Of a stretch of 64,000 bases of DNA, positions 58,101 to 64,000 are shown one piece after another. The stretch spans positions 38,899,056 through 38,963,055 of the forward strand of contig JAVGWX010000014.1 in assembly GCA_036924085.1 (NCBI GenBank). The letters run 5' to 3'. The notes under the pieces were generated by a model. That model did no database searches, had not been told where the DNA came from, and saw only the letters and a list, made by a program, of their open reading frames with translations. The stretch comes from Ariolimax columbianus. Taxonomy: Eukaryota; Mollusca; Gastropoda; Stylommatophora; Arionidae. Position numbers and translations under genes: made by a program. Position 1 is the stretch's first letter. The number at the start of each line of letters is the position of its first letter.

Positions 58101-61100
58101 ACACATTCCATTCTCTGGACTACATTCTGCTACTTAAACCCTTTCAGGGTTTGGTAGTGGGAGATTGAGAACGAAGCAAGCCAAGCCAAGCCAAACCTCA
58201 CTCAGCAGAGAGAGAATACAAGGCATCAAGGATGTGATAGGGCAAGGATTCCTTTCTGGCTATGTGTTAACATTAAAACATTTAGTACATGACGTTACGA
58301 CTTCAACATAGAACAAAATTCTAAAGCTTATGTGAACAATAAAGCAAGATATTCATTTATTACAAATCTATGGTTTACAGCATGGATAAAACTAAACTAA
58401 CTAATTAATAATTCAATCTTTGTATCTCAGGGAATGTTAGTTAGCATGAGCTAATGGAATCCCTGGAACAATAAACCCAGTTTTGTAGTCTAACCTAAGA
58501 TCTATGACACTCTATACAAATCTTGTTCTACACTGATTAACTACTGCCTATTATGTAGTCAAGTCTGCCCTCTAGCAGTTGGTAATGAAGTTGATCTCTA
58601 GCGGCCGACGGTACCTTGCGGTACAATAATAGTTTTTTGCTATTATTGTGGAGTTGCTCCCTGAGAATTCAGGCTACAACTCACTTTCGATCAGGGGGCT
58701 ATGACTGACTCGCCTTGATCAGTTTATTCTCGACCTCAGCGGAACATGTAGAACTGATGTCTGTGAAACTGCCACTGGAAGTGAACAGATTTCCTTCTTA
58801 CAACACTTGACATTGAGTCCCCCATTCGCACCAAACGAGCAGTAGTGCAATGCCCCTGATATATGATGGGATAACCTCTCCGATCAGCTCTGTCTGTCTG
58901 TTTTGTAGTCTTCTCTTTTAAATTTTACCTAAACAAAAAAACGGTGGTCATGTGGTACCAATGCTTCCTCTCCGTCGACTGGTCAGCTGTCAGTCTTACC
59001 CAGTTACTCCCCCAATAGAATTCCAATGACTGTCCTGCTACTTGTCACTCTGTCAATTTGCCAGTGCCAATATTGACGTTAAATATCATGTCATCTGTTA
59101 CCTCACTCGCATATCTGAGTCATTAGCTAATATAAAGAATGGGTTGTCCTTTGATATTTCTATTTCCTTAGTCAAGTTTGGGTCTCCTAGAATTAGTGAG
59201 AATTAGTCTCCAGCCCCATTCTCTTCTGCTCTGCAGGAATCTGTTACAGGAACATGAAGTGGTCACTGCATTTGACCCCCAAAATAGTGATAAAGGGATA
59301 AGAGGTATTGCTTCTTATGGAAGAGTTACCAAGTTACCTTTCACACTACAGTCTATCCAGCTTTAAATGGGTACCTGACTAACTGTTAGCACTATTTATA
59401 TATACATATGTTTGTTCGTGTAGTGTGTTTGTTAATTTGTGTTTTTGCTATATTTGTTAATACAAAGAGACATTTCAATTTAGCAATTTTCCTACCTTAT
59501 CATTTATATTTATTATGATAGCTTGTTTAACATTTTCAAATTCTCTGTGGTCCTGGAAACGAATACTGTAAAACTGTTTATGGAATCAACTTCATTGCAC
59601 CTGAACACTGCCGCATCTGTTTAATTCCTTTCATTGATGAAAGTGCTGATGACAGAACACAAACTCTGTAGCTCTAGCAGTAGCTGCAAATGTTTCCCTG
59701 GCTTCATCAGGCACCCATTTACAGCTGGGTTGACTGGGAGAAGTGTTCATGTCATAGGAAAACCCACAAATGTCTGGTCACAGACAAATAAGTATTTATA
59801 ATTGTAGAATACTGTAGAAGAATCAAGAAGCTTGTTGCTTTCATTCATGTTTTTAGAATTGGTTTATGATAGATCTGTGTGTAGCAAATGTTTTGTAATT
59901 CTAATAATAATTTTTGTGAGACAGTTGCGGCATAAATGTTGCCTAGATAAAAATGAACATTATTATTAGTTCATTCATCGTTATCATCATCTTGTTGATC
60001 TGTCCTATAAAGTTGTCTGAGCATGTCTCTTTATTTGACCATATGCTCTTGTTGATCAGTCCCAAGACTGGTTGTAAGGTTGTCTGAGCATGTCTCTTTA
60101 TTTGACCATATTCTCTTACTGATCAGTCCCAAGACTGGTTGTAAGGTTGTCTGAGCATGTCTTTCCATTTGACTTCATCCTCTGCATCTTTCTTCATTTC
60201 AACATAGGTCCATACTTTAATGCCCCTGCATGTCCAAGATGTAAAGGTGAGCCTTGGTCGCATCCTTCCATTTTCTCCTTGATCTTGCCCTCTAGTATCT
60301 CCTGTTAAGACTTTCATGGCACATATTGTGTCCCACTCAACTCAATCTTGTTTTTGTATCATTTTCTTTGTGCGTCTACCTCATTAAGGACATTGTCATT
60401 GAATATTCTTTCTGTCCAACTCACTCGTTCCATTCTCCGATAGTGCCACATTTAAAACGCTTCCAAGCTTTTTTCATCCTTCTTTGCTAGGGCCAGGAGC
60501 ATACAGTACAATTGGCAATACATGAGTAGTGGTTATTCTTTTCCTCAGTTCTATCCCGATATTTTTTGAGGTTAGCAATTTCTGTTTTTCTCTGGAGGCC
60601 TTTTTTGTCAATGCCATCTTTGTTTTAATTTTTGTCACATTGCAGGCATCTCCTGTAATGCTTTGTCCTAAATATGTAAACTTCTGTACTTGTTTAATTG
60701 TATCTCCATTAAAGATTAGATTAATTTGTCTATGTTGCTTGGCCATTACTTTAATCTTTGTCTTAATTTGTTTGTTCTCAAGCTAAACTCTTTGACTATG
60801 CCTTAATTTATTCAAACGGTCTTTTCAATGCTGCTACTGATCCTCCCACTATGACTTGATCATCCTCAAATTTGGCGGCATTAATTTTCACATAATTGAC
60901 TTTGACACCACTATTATAACTTCGATTAACTTAGTTCATTATGTTGTATAATTATTACTTTAATTTATTGATGATTTGCCTTGTTGTGCTCCATGTCAAG
61001 CATACGGTCACCACTATAGTTGGCCGCATTACAGGAAGCCTGTATCCTAGCATTTGCAGTGATGGGTTCAACAGTAATGGTTTTATATGATGAGATTGCT

Positions 61101-61635
61101 AGCCCCATTTATAGCCCTCTTTAGTTTTCTTTTAAAACATTCTTGAAAGGTTATGGAGGTCCTATTTTTTTCAATCCAGGTACTACCGAATGGAAAGATT
61201 TTTTTCTATTTAAAAAAATAATCCTTTTTTTAAATTTCAAAGATGGTAGTCTCTTTTATATTTTAAAGCTTATAGTATTTTTATATATTAAAGATTATAG
61301 CCTTTTTTTTTATATTTCAAACATATTAATTTTTTGAATTTCAAAGATTGCAGTCTTTTTTTTATATTAAAAAAATTTTCAAACATTATAGTCTTTTAAA
61401 AAAATATTTTAAAGAATAAAGTATTTTTTTTAATTTAAAAGATACTTTTTTATATTTCAAACAGTCTTTTTTTCTATAGATGGTCTGTCTCAGAGCTTCA
61501 TCACAGTGGAGAAAGATCTGGATTTACTTGAAGACATCTGTGAAGAGCAGGAGTTTCAGAGAAGATTCTTGGAGGAACAGAAGAAGTTAGCTATGTACAA
61601 AGTGCAAAAAGAGGCAGAAACAGAGCGAAGGAAAG
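46087..61635 (+). CDS. DTNBP1: Dysbindin, 5' part (exons 1-5; gene continues past the window)
   Basis: Exons 46087-46148, 48807-48914, 51652-51712, 57705-57837 and 61480-61635 join in frame with GT/AG introns to give 520 bp (173 codons plus one base). Order matches dysbindin: a short N-terminal helix (MSVFKKLKGSFQNAQQDIVD), a polar loop, LDTGADLLQRYQINWSAIQ (the L..RYE..W..LH block), KTWEKRAKSVRLLDEEVKTI with the LPALIADL-like part, and the coiled-coil start VEKDLDLLEDICEEQEFQRR. An in-frame TGA lies shortly before the ATG. Dysbindin is a cytoplasmic coiled-coil subunit of BLOC-1, acting in lysosome-related organelle and synaptic vesicle traffic. The rest of the coiled coil and the C-terminal tail lie beyond 64000. 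Introns of 2.7, 2.7, 6.0 and 3.6 kb are crowded with retroelements. Confidence 0.87.
46149..46719. other. Dysbindin intron 1, start: nothing recognised
   Basis: Several short AGTACTCAGTACTGAG-like palindromic and direct repeats lie at 46215-46320 (GTGCTCAGTAGTGAG, GAGTACTCAGTACTGAGTG, CAGTACTCAACTG). No other signal. Confidence 0.45.
46720..47135 (+). mobile_element. Element D RNase H fragment
   Basis: Aligned with 33590-34020: CTCCAGGAGCTTGTGGGGAT, AATAAAAGAGCAGACATCCT, ATTTTGAAGTTGATCAATGA, GAACCAGCAGTGCACAGATT, ACCAGCGAGTGACAGGAACC. No open frame remains. Confidence 0.7.
47490..47735 (+). mobile_element. SINE-2 copy
   Basis: Head GGGTGTGGGCTACTGGTTAAG (box A) and GGGTTCGCTCCCC (box B), body nearly as in 28308-28559, poly(A)-like tail at 47725-47738. 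No clean TSD was found. In dysbindin intron 1. Confidence 0.88.
47740..48806. other. Dysbindin intron 1, end: nothing recognised
   Basis: AT-rich. A pair of related blocks (ATTAAGTTTATGTTAATCATATCAATG at 48396-48422 and AGTTAATCGTGTTAATTATATCATTGG at 48513-48540, given here as outer limits) suggests a local decayed duplication of about 115 bp spacing. Confidence 0.4.
48807..48914 (+). CDS. DTNBP1: Dysbindin exon 2
   Basis: 108 bp. Acceptor CCTCTTACAG/CTTACG; donor CAACG/GTAATG. Encodes residues 21-56, polar, ending LDTGADLLQ. Confidence 0.85.
49060..49525 (+). mobile_element. RT C-terminal fragment (52-kb type)
   Basis: The + strand reads IYSSCIVPIFLYGPESSTLL, RFEAFHLYNQRRIHRIIWHD, and NSEVHSLQAL, then after frameshifts FGHV and RHPLKQI-like parts. 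This is the region after the RT domain in RTE-like elements (LY..ESWTL...R.LEAFH...QRRIL.I.WHD...N.EV). The related fragment at 52090-52640 is on the minus strand. Confidence 0.75.
49840..50066 (-). mobile_element. C-terminal finger-like end of a retroelement
   Basis: The minus strand encodes HGCTICSRDCHSWIGLYSNS, a Cys-rich end like that at 3570-3850, preceded by AAEKREKLKRSRNT. Probably from the same kind of element as the 49.1-kb fragment. Confidence 0.6.
50108..50222 (+). mobile_element. Element A internal fragment without tail
   Basis: Matches 2520-2600 of the first copy (GAGGTGGTAGACAATATACC, GGAAACAAAAACAGCCAGAC) and continues into the LRYIAKNYPSM segment that the first copy has lost. 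It has neither the element's 5' nor its 3' end. Confidence 0.75.
50258..50526 (-). mobile_element. SINE-1 copy, most complete
   Basis: The tRNA-like head is on the right: in reverse complement GAGCCACGTAGCGCAGTGGT (box A) and GGTCCTGGGTTCATTCCC (box B). Then comes the core CCAGCCTTAAATGGGTACCG, the GGCGAGGGAGAGGAGATGGC block, and the CTTTACTTTACTTTAC tail on the left. In dysbindin intron 2. Confidence 0.88.
50556..51245. repeat. Dispersed repeat, copy 2 of a ~690-bp pair
   Basis: Direct-orientation partner of 19438-20140. A small (AT)n run is present at 50652-50668. No reading frame of note. Confidence 0.8.
51652..51712 (+). CDS. DTNBP1: Dysbindin exon 3 (61 bp)
   Basis: Acceptor TGCCGTTCCAG/CTATCA; donor GCAGAG/GTCAGC. 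Encodes RYQINWSAIQTETGESAKQAE (about 21 residues, R split across the join; read as RYQINWSAIQ then TETGESAKQAE). It supplies the conserved aromatic/Trp block and restores frame between exons 2 and 4, which is strong support for such a short exon. Confidence 0.88.
51857..52113 (+). mobile_element. SINE-1 copy, 145 bp after dysbindin exon 3
   Basis: Sense orientation: head with TAGTGCAGTGG (box A; the following GTTAGCGCGCTG is deleted) and GGTCCTGGGTTCATTTTCC (box B), then the core and CCCATAGC-type tail. No clean TSD found. Confidence 0.88.
52090..52640 (-). mobile_element. RT C-terminal fragment
   Basis: The minus strand shows RPGIHWYDRDTNIKVVRQTH, MMDQPSLSIF..V, RNGKKPCSTWRCP, and MDIKSWSEMIGL, with frameshifts. 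The order (WYDR.TN.EV..R..L......RR...FGHV...P......W.RP.GRP...W..QI) is that of RTE-like polyprotein C-termini. Related to 49060-49525. Confidence 0.7.
52641..53324. other. Dysbindin intron 3: only short repeats recognised
   Basis: A ~60-bp motif (GCAACTGCAGGGTAAACAACCC ... CAGTTCTGTCAATCTATCT, quoted as outer blocks) occurs near 53120, 53231 and 53588. SINE-6 separates the last two. Otherwise nothing. Confidence 0.45.
53325..53568 (-). mobile_element. SINE-6, tRNA-derived
   Basis: Nearly the same as 13725-13968. In reverse complement: head TGGCGAAGTGGTTAAGCC (box A) and GGGTTCGACTCC (box B). Inserted in dysbindin intron 3. Confidence 0.88.
53620..57000 (-). mobile_element. Element D: EN, RT and RNase H, 5'-truncated
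   Basis: Minus strand, in order: EN at 56449-56958 (FMIQETCLKENVTIKC, IYNVYAHHSE, IAGGFNARSKEWGS; the catalytic D of GDFN is G, and GVIDLA); a pre-RT segment at 56093-56428; RT at 54851-55735 (KLLEKIVARKI, ALDLEDAYNRVDF, GLPQGSPFSPVLFNIY, TFANNILTY with both catalytic Asp changed to Asn, LKYLGVTFDRSLSY); RNase H at 54121-54290 (IYTDGSV) and 53793-54188 (MEMEAATSAL, IVTDAQAV, NERADILA) across a frameshift; and a Cys-poor tail ending near 53640. The EN N-terminus is missing. It fills most of dysbindin intron 3. Confidence 0.88.
57080..57485 (+). mobile_element. Jockey-like element E 3' end
   Basis: The + strand matches 10936-11240 reversed: the RTGHNRLR-type region (ACACAACAGACTGAGATGTC), YNKFKIGTTDLC, then the decayed Cys end and an (AAG)n tail at 57467-57481. 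It ends 220 bp before dysbindin exon 4. Confidence 0.75.
57705..57837 (+). CDS. DTNBP1: Dysbindin exon 4
   Basis: 133 bp. Acceptor TTTTTTTGCAG/GAAGCT; donor TACTAG/GTAAAG. Encodes residues 78-121, helical, with KTWEKRAKS and SILAMLSQLQTLL. A SINE-3 insertion starts about 22 bp after the donor. Confidence 0.9.
57859..58205 (+). mobile_element. SINE-3 copy with 9-bp TSD
   Basis: Sense orientation. Head GATGCTGAGCAGTGCATGAG, an internal ~35-bp loss after AGCTGACAAG, tail (AAGCC)n at 58175-58193. CTCACTCAG flanks it at 57859-57867 and 58197-58205. It starts about 22 bp after the donor of dysbindin exon 4. Confidence 0.87.
58206..60040. other. Dysbindin intron 4: no gene; faint repeats
   Basis: A block with ATATGATGGGATAACC at 58861 resembles GTATGATGGGATAACC at 35876; the two surroundings may be copies of one old element. 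Short pieces at 59340-59375 (CCAGCTTTAAATGGGTACC) and 59715-59745 (reverse) match the SINE core shared by SINE-1 and SINE-7. No coding signal. Confidence 0.45.
60041..60770 (-). mobile_element. RTE-like RT C-terminal fragment, with ~67-bp duplications
   Basis: Minus strand: INLIFNGDTIKQVQKFTYLG, SITGDACNVTKIKTKMALTK, REKQKLLTSKNIGIELRKRI and TTHVLPIVLYAP, then a decayed C-terminus at 60123-60317. The order YLG..ITGD......I..R...A......LLTS..I....R.R....YV..I.LYG is that of RTE-like C-termini. The end, GTTGTCTGAGCATGTCT with CAGTCCCAAGACTGGTTGTA, is repeated about three times at 60010-60165. Confidence 0.78.
61140..61479 (+). repeat. T-rich low-complexity tract before dysbindin exon 5
   Basis: About 340 bp of short T-runs with a recurring TTTATATTTCAAA/AAAGATT(A)TAG theme, running into the exon 5 acceptor. 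It acts as an unusually long pyrimidine-rich stretch, though A-runs break it often. The ORF here is low-complexity. Confidence 0.7.
61480..61635 (+). CDS. DTNBP1: Dysbindin exon 5
   Basis: 156 bp. Acceptor TTTCTATAG/ATGGTC after a 340-bp T-rich stretch; donor GGAAAG/GTAGAT. Encodes residues 122-173: charged coiled coil (EEQEFQRRFLEEQKKLAMYK). A CR1-like insertion begins within about 10 bp of the donor. Confidence 0.9.
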
Positions 61636-61641
61636 GTAGAT

Positions 61642-62485
61642 TAGAACAAGAGTGCCACAGTGCTCGGTTGTGGGACCAATTTTGTTCTTGATATAAATAA
61701 ATAATTTGGGCATTGATATAGGATCCATGATTGCAAAATTTTCATCTAAAGCAGAAGTGGATATATTGAGGTCGGATTTAAATAAAATTTGAGAATGGTC
61801 TGTGAGCTGGCAAATGAAGTTTAATATAGATAAATGTACAGTCATTCACATGGGTAGATCCAATATGGAACAAAATTACAGAATCGGCGAGAACAATATT
61901 AGAATGAAAGAAAAGGAAAGGGACCTAAGGGTTATAATAGATCATACAGGTAAGGTGAGTGAGCAAGTTAAGGTAGCAGTGAAAAAGGCAAATGCAATGT
62001 TAGGTATGATAAAAAGAAATATTAAACATAGGAGCAAGGAACTGATTGTCAAACTGTATAAAGCTTTAGTTAGACCTAGCTTGGATTACTGTGCACAGGT
62101 GTGGAATCCTTATCGTAGAGGAGATTTAAACATTCTGGTAAGTATACAAAATAGAGCGACAAAGCTGGTAGTGGGATTCCAGAGGTGACTTAATATAAGA
62201 TAAACAATGGAAAGGATAAATTAGACTATAACAAGTTTTTCAAAATACAACCACCTATAAGAACAAGAGGACAGCTACAAATTAACTAAAGAAAGGTCCA
62301 GTGTAGATATTGGGGGATATTTTTTTAGTCAGAGAGTAGTGAATGCTTGGAATGCATTGCCTCAAAAAGTAGTGGATGCAGGGACAGTTAATGCATTTAA
62401 GAATATATTGTATGCACAAAGCTTTAAGAGCAAGGAAATGAAAAAGAAACTGGTTGTATACAGGTTCTAAACCAGTATAAAGACG
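61642..62485 (+). mobile_element. CR1-like 3' part with catalytic box deleted
   Basis: The + strand starts near GTGCCACAGTGCTCGGTTGTGG (VPQGSVLG region, degraded) and goes on to DIGSMIAKF, then directly to SSKAEVDIL: the ADDTKLCSSV part present in the window's first CR1 copy is missing. ORF 61802-62188 follows (MKFNIDKCTVIHMGRSN ... VQVWNPYRRGD region). The 3' UTR ends at GACGTTAAGTTTC with almost no tail. It abuts the exon 5 donor. Confidence 0.85.
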
Positions 62486-62784
62486 TTAAGTTTCTAAAGC
62501 TTCTCAACCTCAGATAATGTAACTCTAAGTTACCATAAATAGTTTGTAGAGCCTGCACAATAGTTTTTAGAGGTTTCACAAATAGTTTTTATAGGTTCCA
62601 CAAAAGATCAGTATAGATCAAGTGCCATCTCCATATTGAAGATCTTAAACATTGTCTCTTACCATGCCAGTGTAATCTGCCAAGCTGGGGCCTGTCCATC
62701 TTTTGATATTCTCCTCCCACAAGCACTGTTTACCTTGGGCACATTTGCCCTCTAACTTTCCTTCCAGTATTGTTTTCAACTAAG
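62486..62784. other. Short gap, nothing recognised
   Basis: ATAGTTTTTAGAGGTT / ATAGTTTTTATAGGTT is duplicated near 62550-62600. No gene. Confidence 0.4.
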
Positions 62785-63022
62785 TGTTGGGGACGGCTTG
62801 GGCTAGTGGTTAAATGACACAGCTTACAATCCAAAGGTGCTGGGTTCGATCCCGATTACAGCACTGGCCATTACCCGGTGAAGCAAACCCTTTGAAGATG
62901 CAGGAGGAAGCAGACCCTTACATTAAATGCATGCCGAAGTCGGATGCACTGGGCCGACAGGCACAAAATAAAAACCATAGTGCAACGCACACCGCCTTGG
63001 GGAATAGAGAAATAAGGCCAGG
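62785..63022 (+). mobile_element. SINE-2 copy
   Basis: Head GGCTTGGGCTAGTGGTTAAATG (box A) with GGGTTCGATCCCG (box B). The body is as in the family and stops at GAAATAAGGC, where SINE-4-like sequence begins at once. Confidence 0.88.
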
Positions 63023-63150
63023 CTGCCATGAAAACAGCCTGTTTCCAGGAAAAGCTACGAAGAAACCAATGTGAGAGTCTTGGCCAGTATATTTTGTCTG
63101 ACCACAACATGTCTGATCAGTATATTTTTCTTGACCAGACGTTAATCTTC
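63023..63150 (-). mobile_element. SINE-4 right-half fragment
   Basis: Matches 27560-27690: CAGGCTGCCATGAAAACAG, TTTCCAGGAAAAGCTACGA, GGCCAGTATATTTTGTCTGACC, CCAGACGTTAATCTTCCTC. Fused to the end of SINE-2 without a spacer. Confidence 0.7.
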
Positions 63151-63269
63151 CTCTCCATAATATACTGTAATAAATCTTTTATTACTTAAACAATAATATA
63201 CTATAATAGATCTATTGTTACTTTACCAATAATAAATTTAACATATCTTTTGTTTCTTCAAGAGTAATG

Positions 63270-64000
63270 TATGAGGGGCGCTCTGAAAGTCTTAGTCGAC
63301 CTGTATAGATGCCCCTTGTGCATGTCCCAGCTCTGGCATACGCTGGACGTAGCCAGGAGGAGGATTTCCTGCTTTGTGGGCTAGGCTCGAGCAGCATATT
63401 ACTCTACTACTCTAGTGCTGTGATGGGTGGTTAACCGATGTGTGAGTCCATCTTAATAGACTCAAACACTAGAGCAAAGTAGACTTGCAGCCTTTTAGGT
63501 ACAATCTATGCTGTTCTTACTTAACAAACCACCTAATCATGGCCGGTGTTATGCATGTCACACATTCACCTCTTATGATATGCTTACTGTGGGGCAGTGG
63601 TGCTATTCTTGTCCTTGTCATATACAAAGATCCTGGCAGACCACTTCAAAAGTAATGCCTCCTATTTTATTATGATGTCCCACAACATCAGAAGTGAATT
63701 TTGGTGTCAAGTTTGAACCTTCCTGCATATATCCGTAAAATTTTGTTTCCCACCGACAGGTCGCAGTGGAGAAGCAGTCTGACAAAATGGTATTTGAAGT
63801 GCGTTATAAACAAAGGTGTGCTTTTGAATTCATCCATGCAGAAAAAGTTGCATCAATTGACATTTATCGACGCTTGCTGAACATTTACGGAGCCCAAACA
63901 GTGGGTTCTGCTTTTCAGCAGTGGCAAAAGCAACATGAAGGACAAGCTATGTTTCGGACGGCCATGCACAACTGTCACAATACGCAATGAAAAATGTCTC
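63270..64000 (+). mobile_element. Mariner-like element, 5' part
   Basis: Two candidate terminal-type motifs appear: GAGGGGCGCTCTGAAAGTC at 63273 and CTTCAAAAGTAATGCCTCC at 63644, the latter typical of mariner ends (GTAATGCCTCC). Near 63780 a transposase N-terminus starts: EVRYKQRCAFEFIHAEKVAS, then RRLLNIYGAQTVGSAFQQW. It is cut by a stop at 63988 and by the window end. The two motifs may belong to two elements. Confidence 0.7.

Overview
This is eukaryotic, intron-rich, repeat-laden genomic DNA, most likely from a mollusc and perhaps a gastropod. I base that on the mix of Jockey-like, CR1-like and RTE-like non-LTR retrotransposons, mariner pieces and many tRNA-derived SINEs, and on two conserved animal genes split into short exons with GT/AG introns. 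The taxon is an inference; no database was searched. Nothing bacterial or viral is seen: no operons, rRNA, CRISPR or phage genes.

Two host genes are supported, both on the + strand. Gene 1 (12321-26846, six exons, 283 aa) is complete. It encodes a short-chain dehydrogenase/reductase like the SDR half of HSDL2, lacks the SCP2 domain, and ends in the peroxisomal signal SKL. Gene 2 (46087 to beyond the window, five exons seen, 173 codons) is dysbindin (DTNBP1), a BLOC-1 subunit; its 3' part lies outside. All exon joins keep frame, and both start codons have an upstream in-frame stop.

Layout. 1-12 kb: upstream flank of retroelement debris, two adjacent tandem arrays (86-bp and 68-bp units) and a mariner remnant. 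12.3-26.8 kb: gene 1, whose introns hold a 45-bp minisatellite built from copies of the exon 2 splice acceptor, SINEs with clear target-site duplications (TSDs), CR1 pieces and a truncated Jockey-like copy just before the last exon. 27-46 kb: intergenic, with a minus-strand Jockey-like copy bearing an intact RNase H domain, SINEs, a 53-bp minisatellite, and an RTE/L1-like element split by a nearly full-length Jockey-like element. 46-64 kb: dysbindin, its introns filled with SINEs, a 3.4-kb minus-strand element with EN, RT and RNase H, CR1 and mariner pieces.

All transposon reading frames look broken by stops, frameshifts, truncation or loss of catalytic residues. The two genes have no evident functional link beyond proximity. 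Family labels used here are local: Jockey-like A, B and E (three related lineages with GAA-rich tails), D (another EN/RT/RNase H element), C (RTE/L1-like), and SINE-1 to SINE-8.
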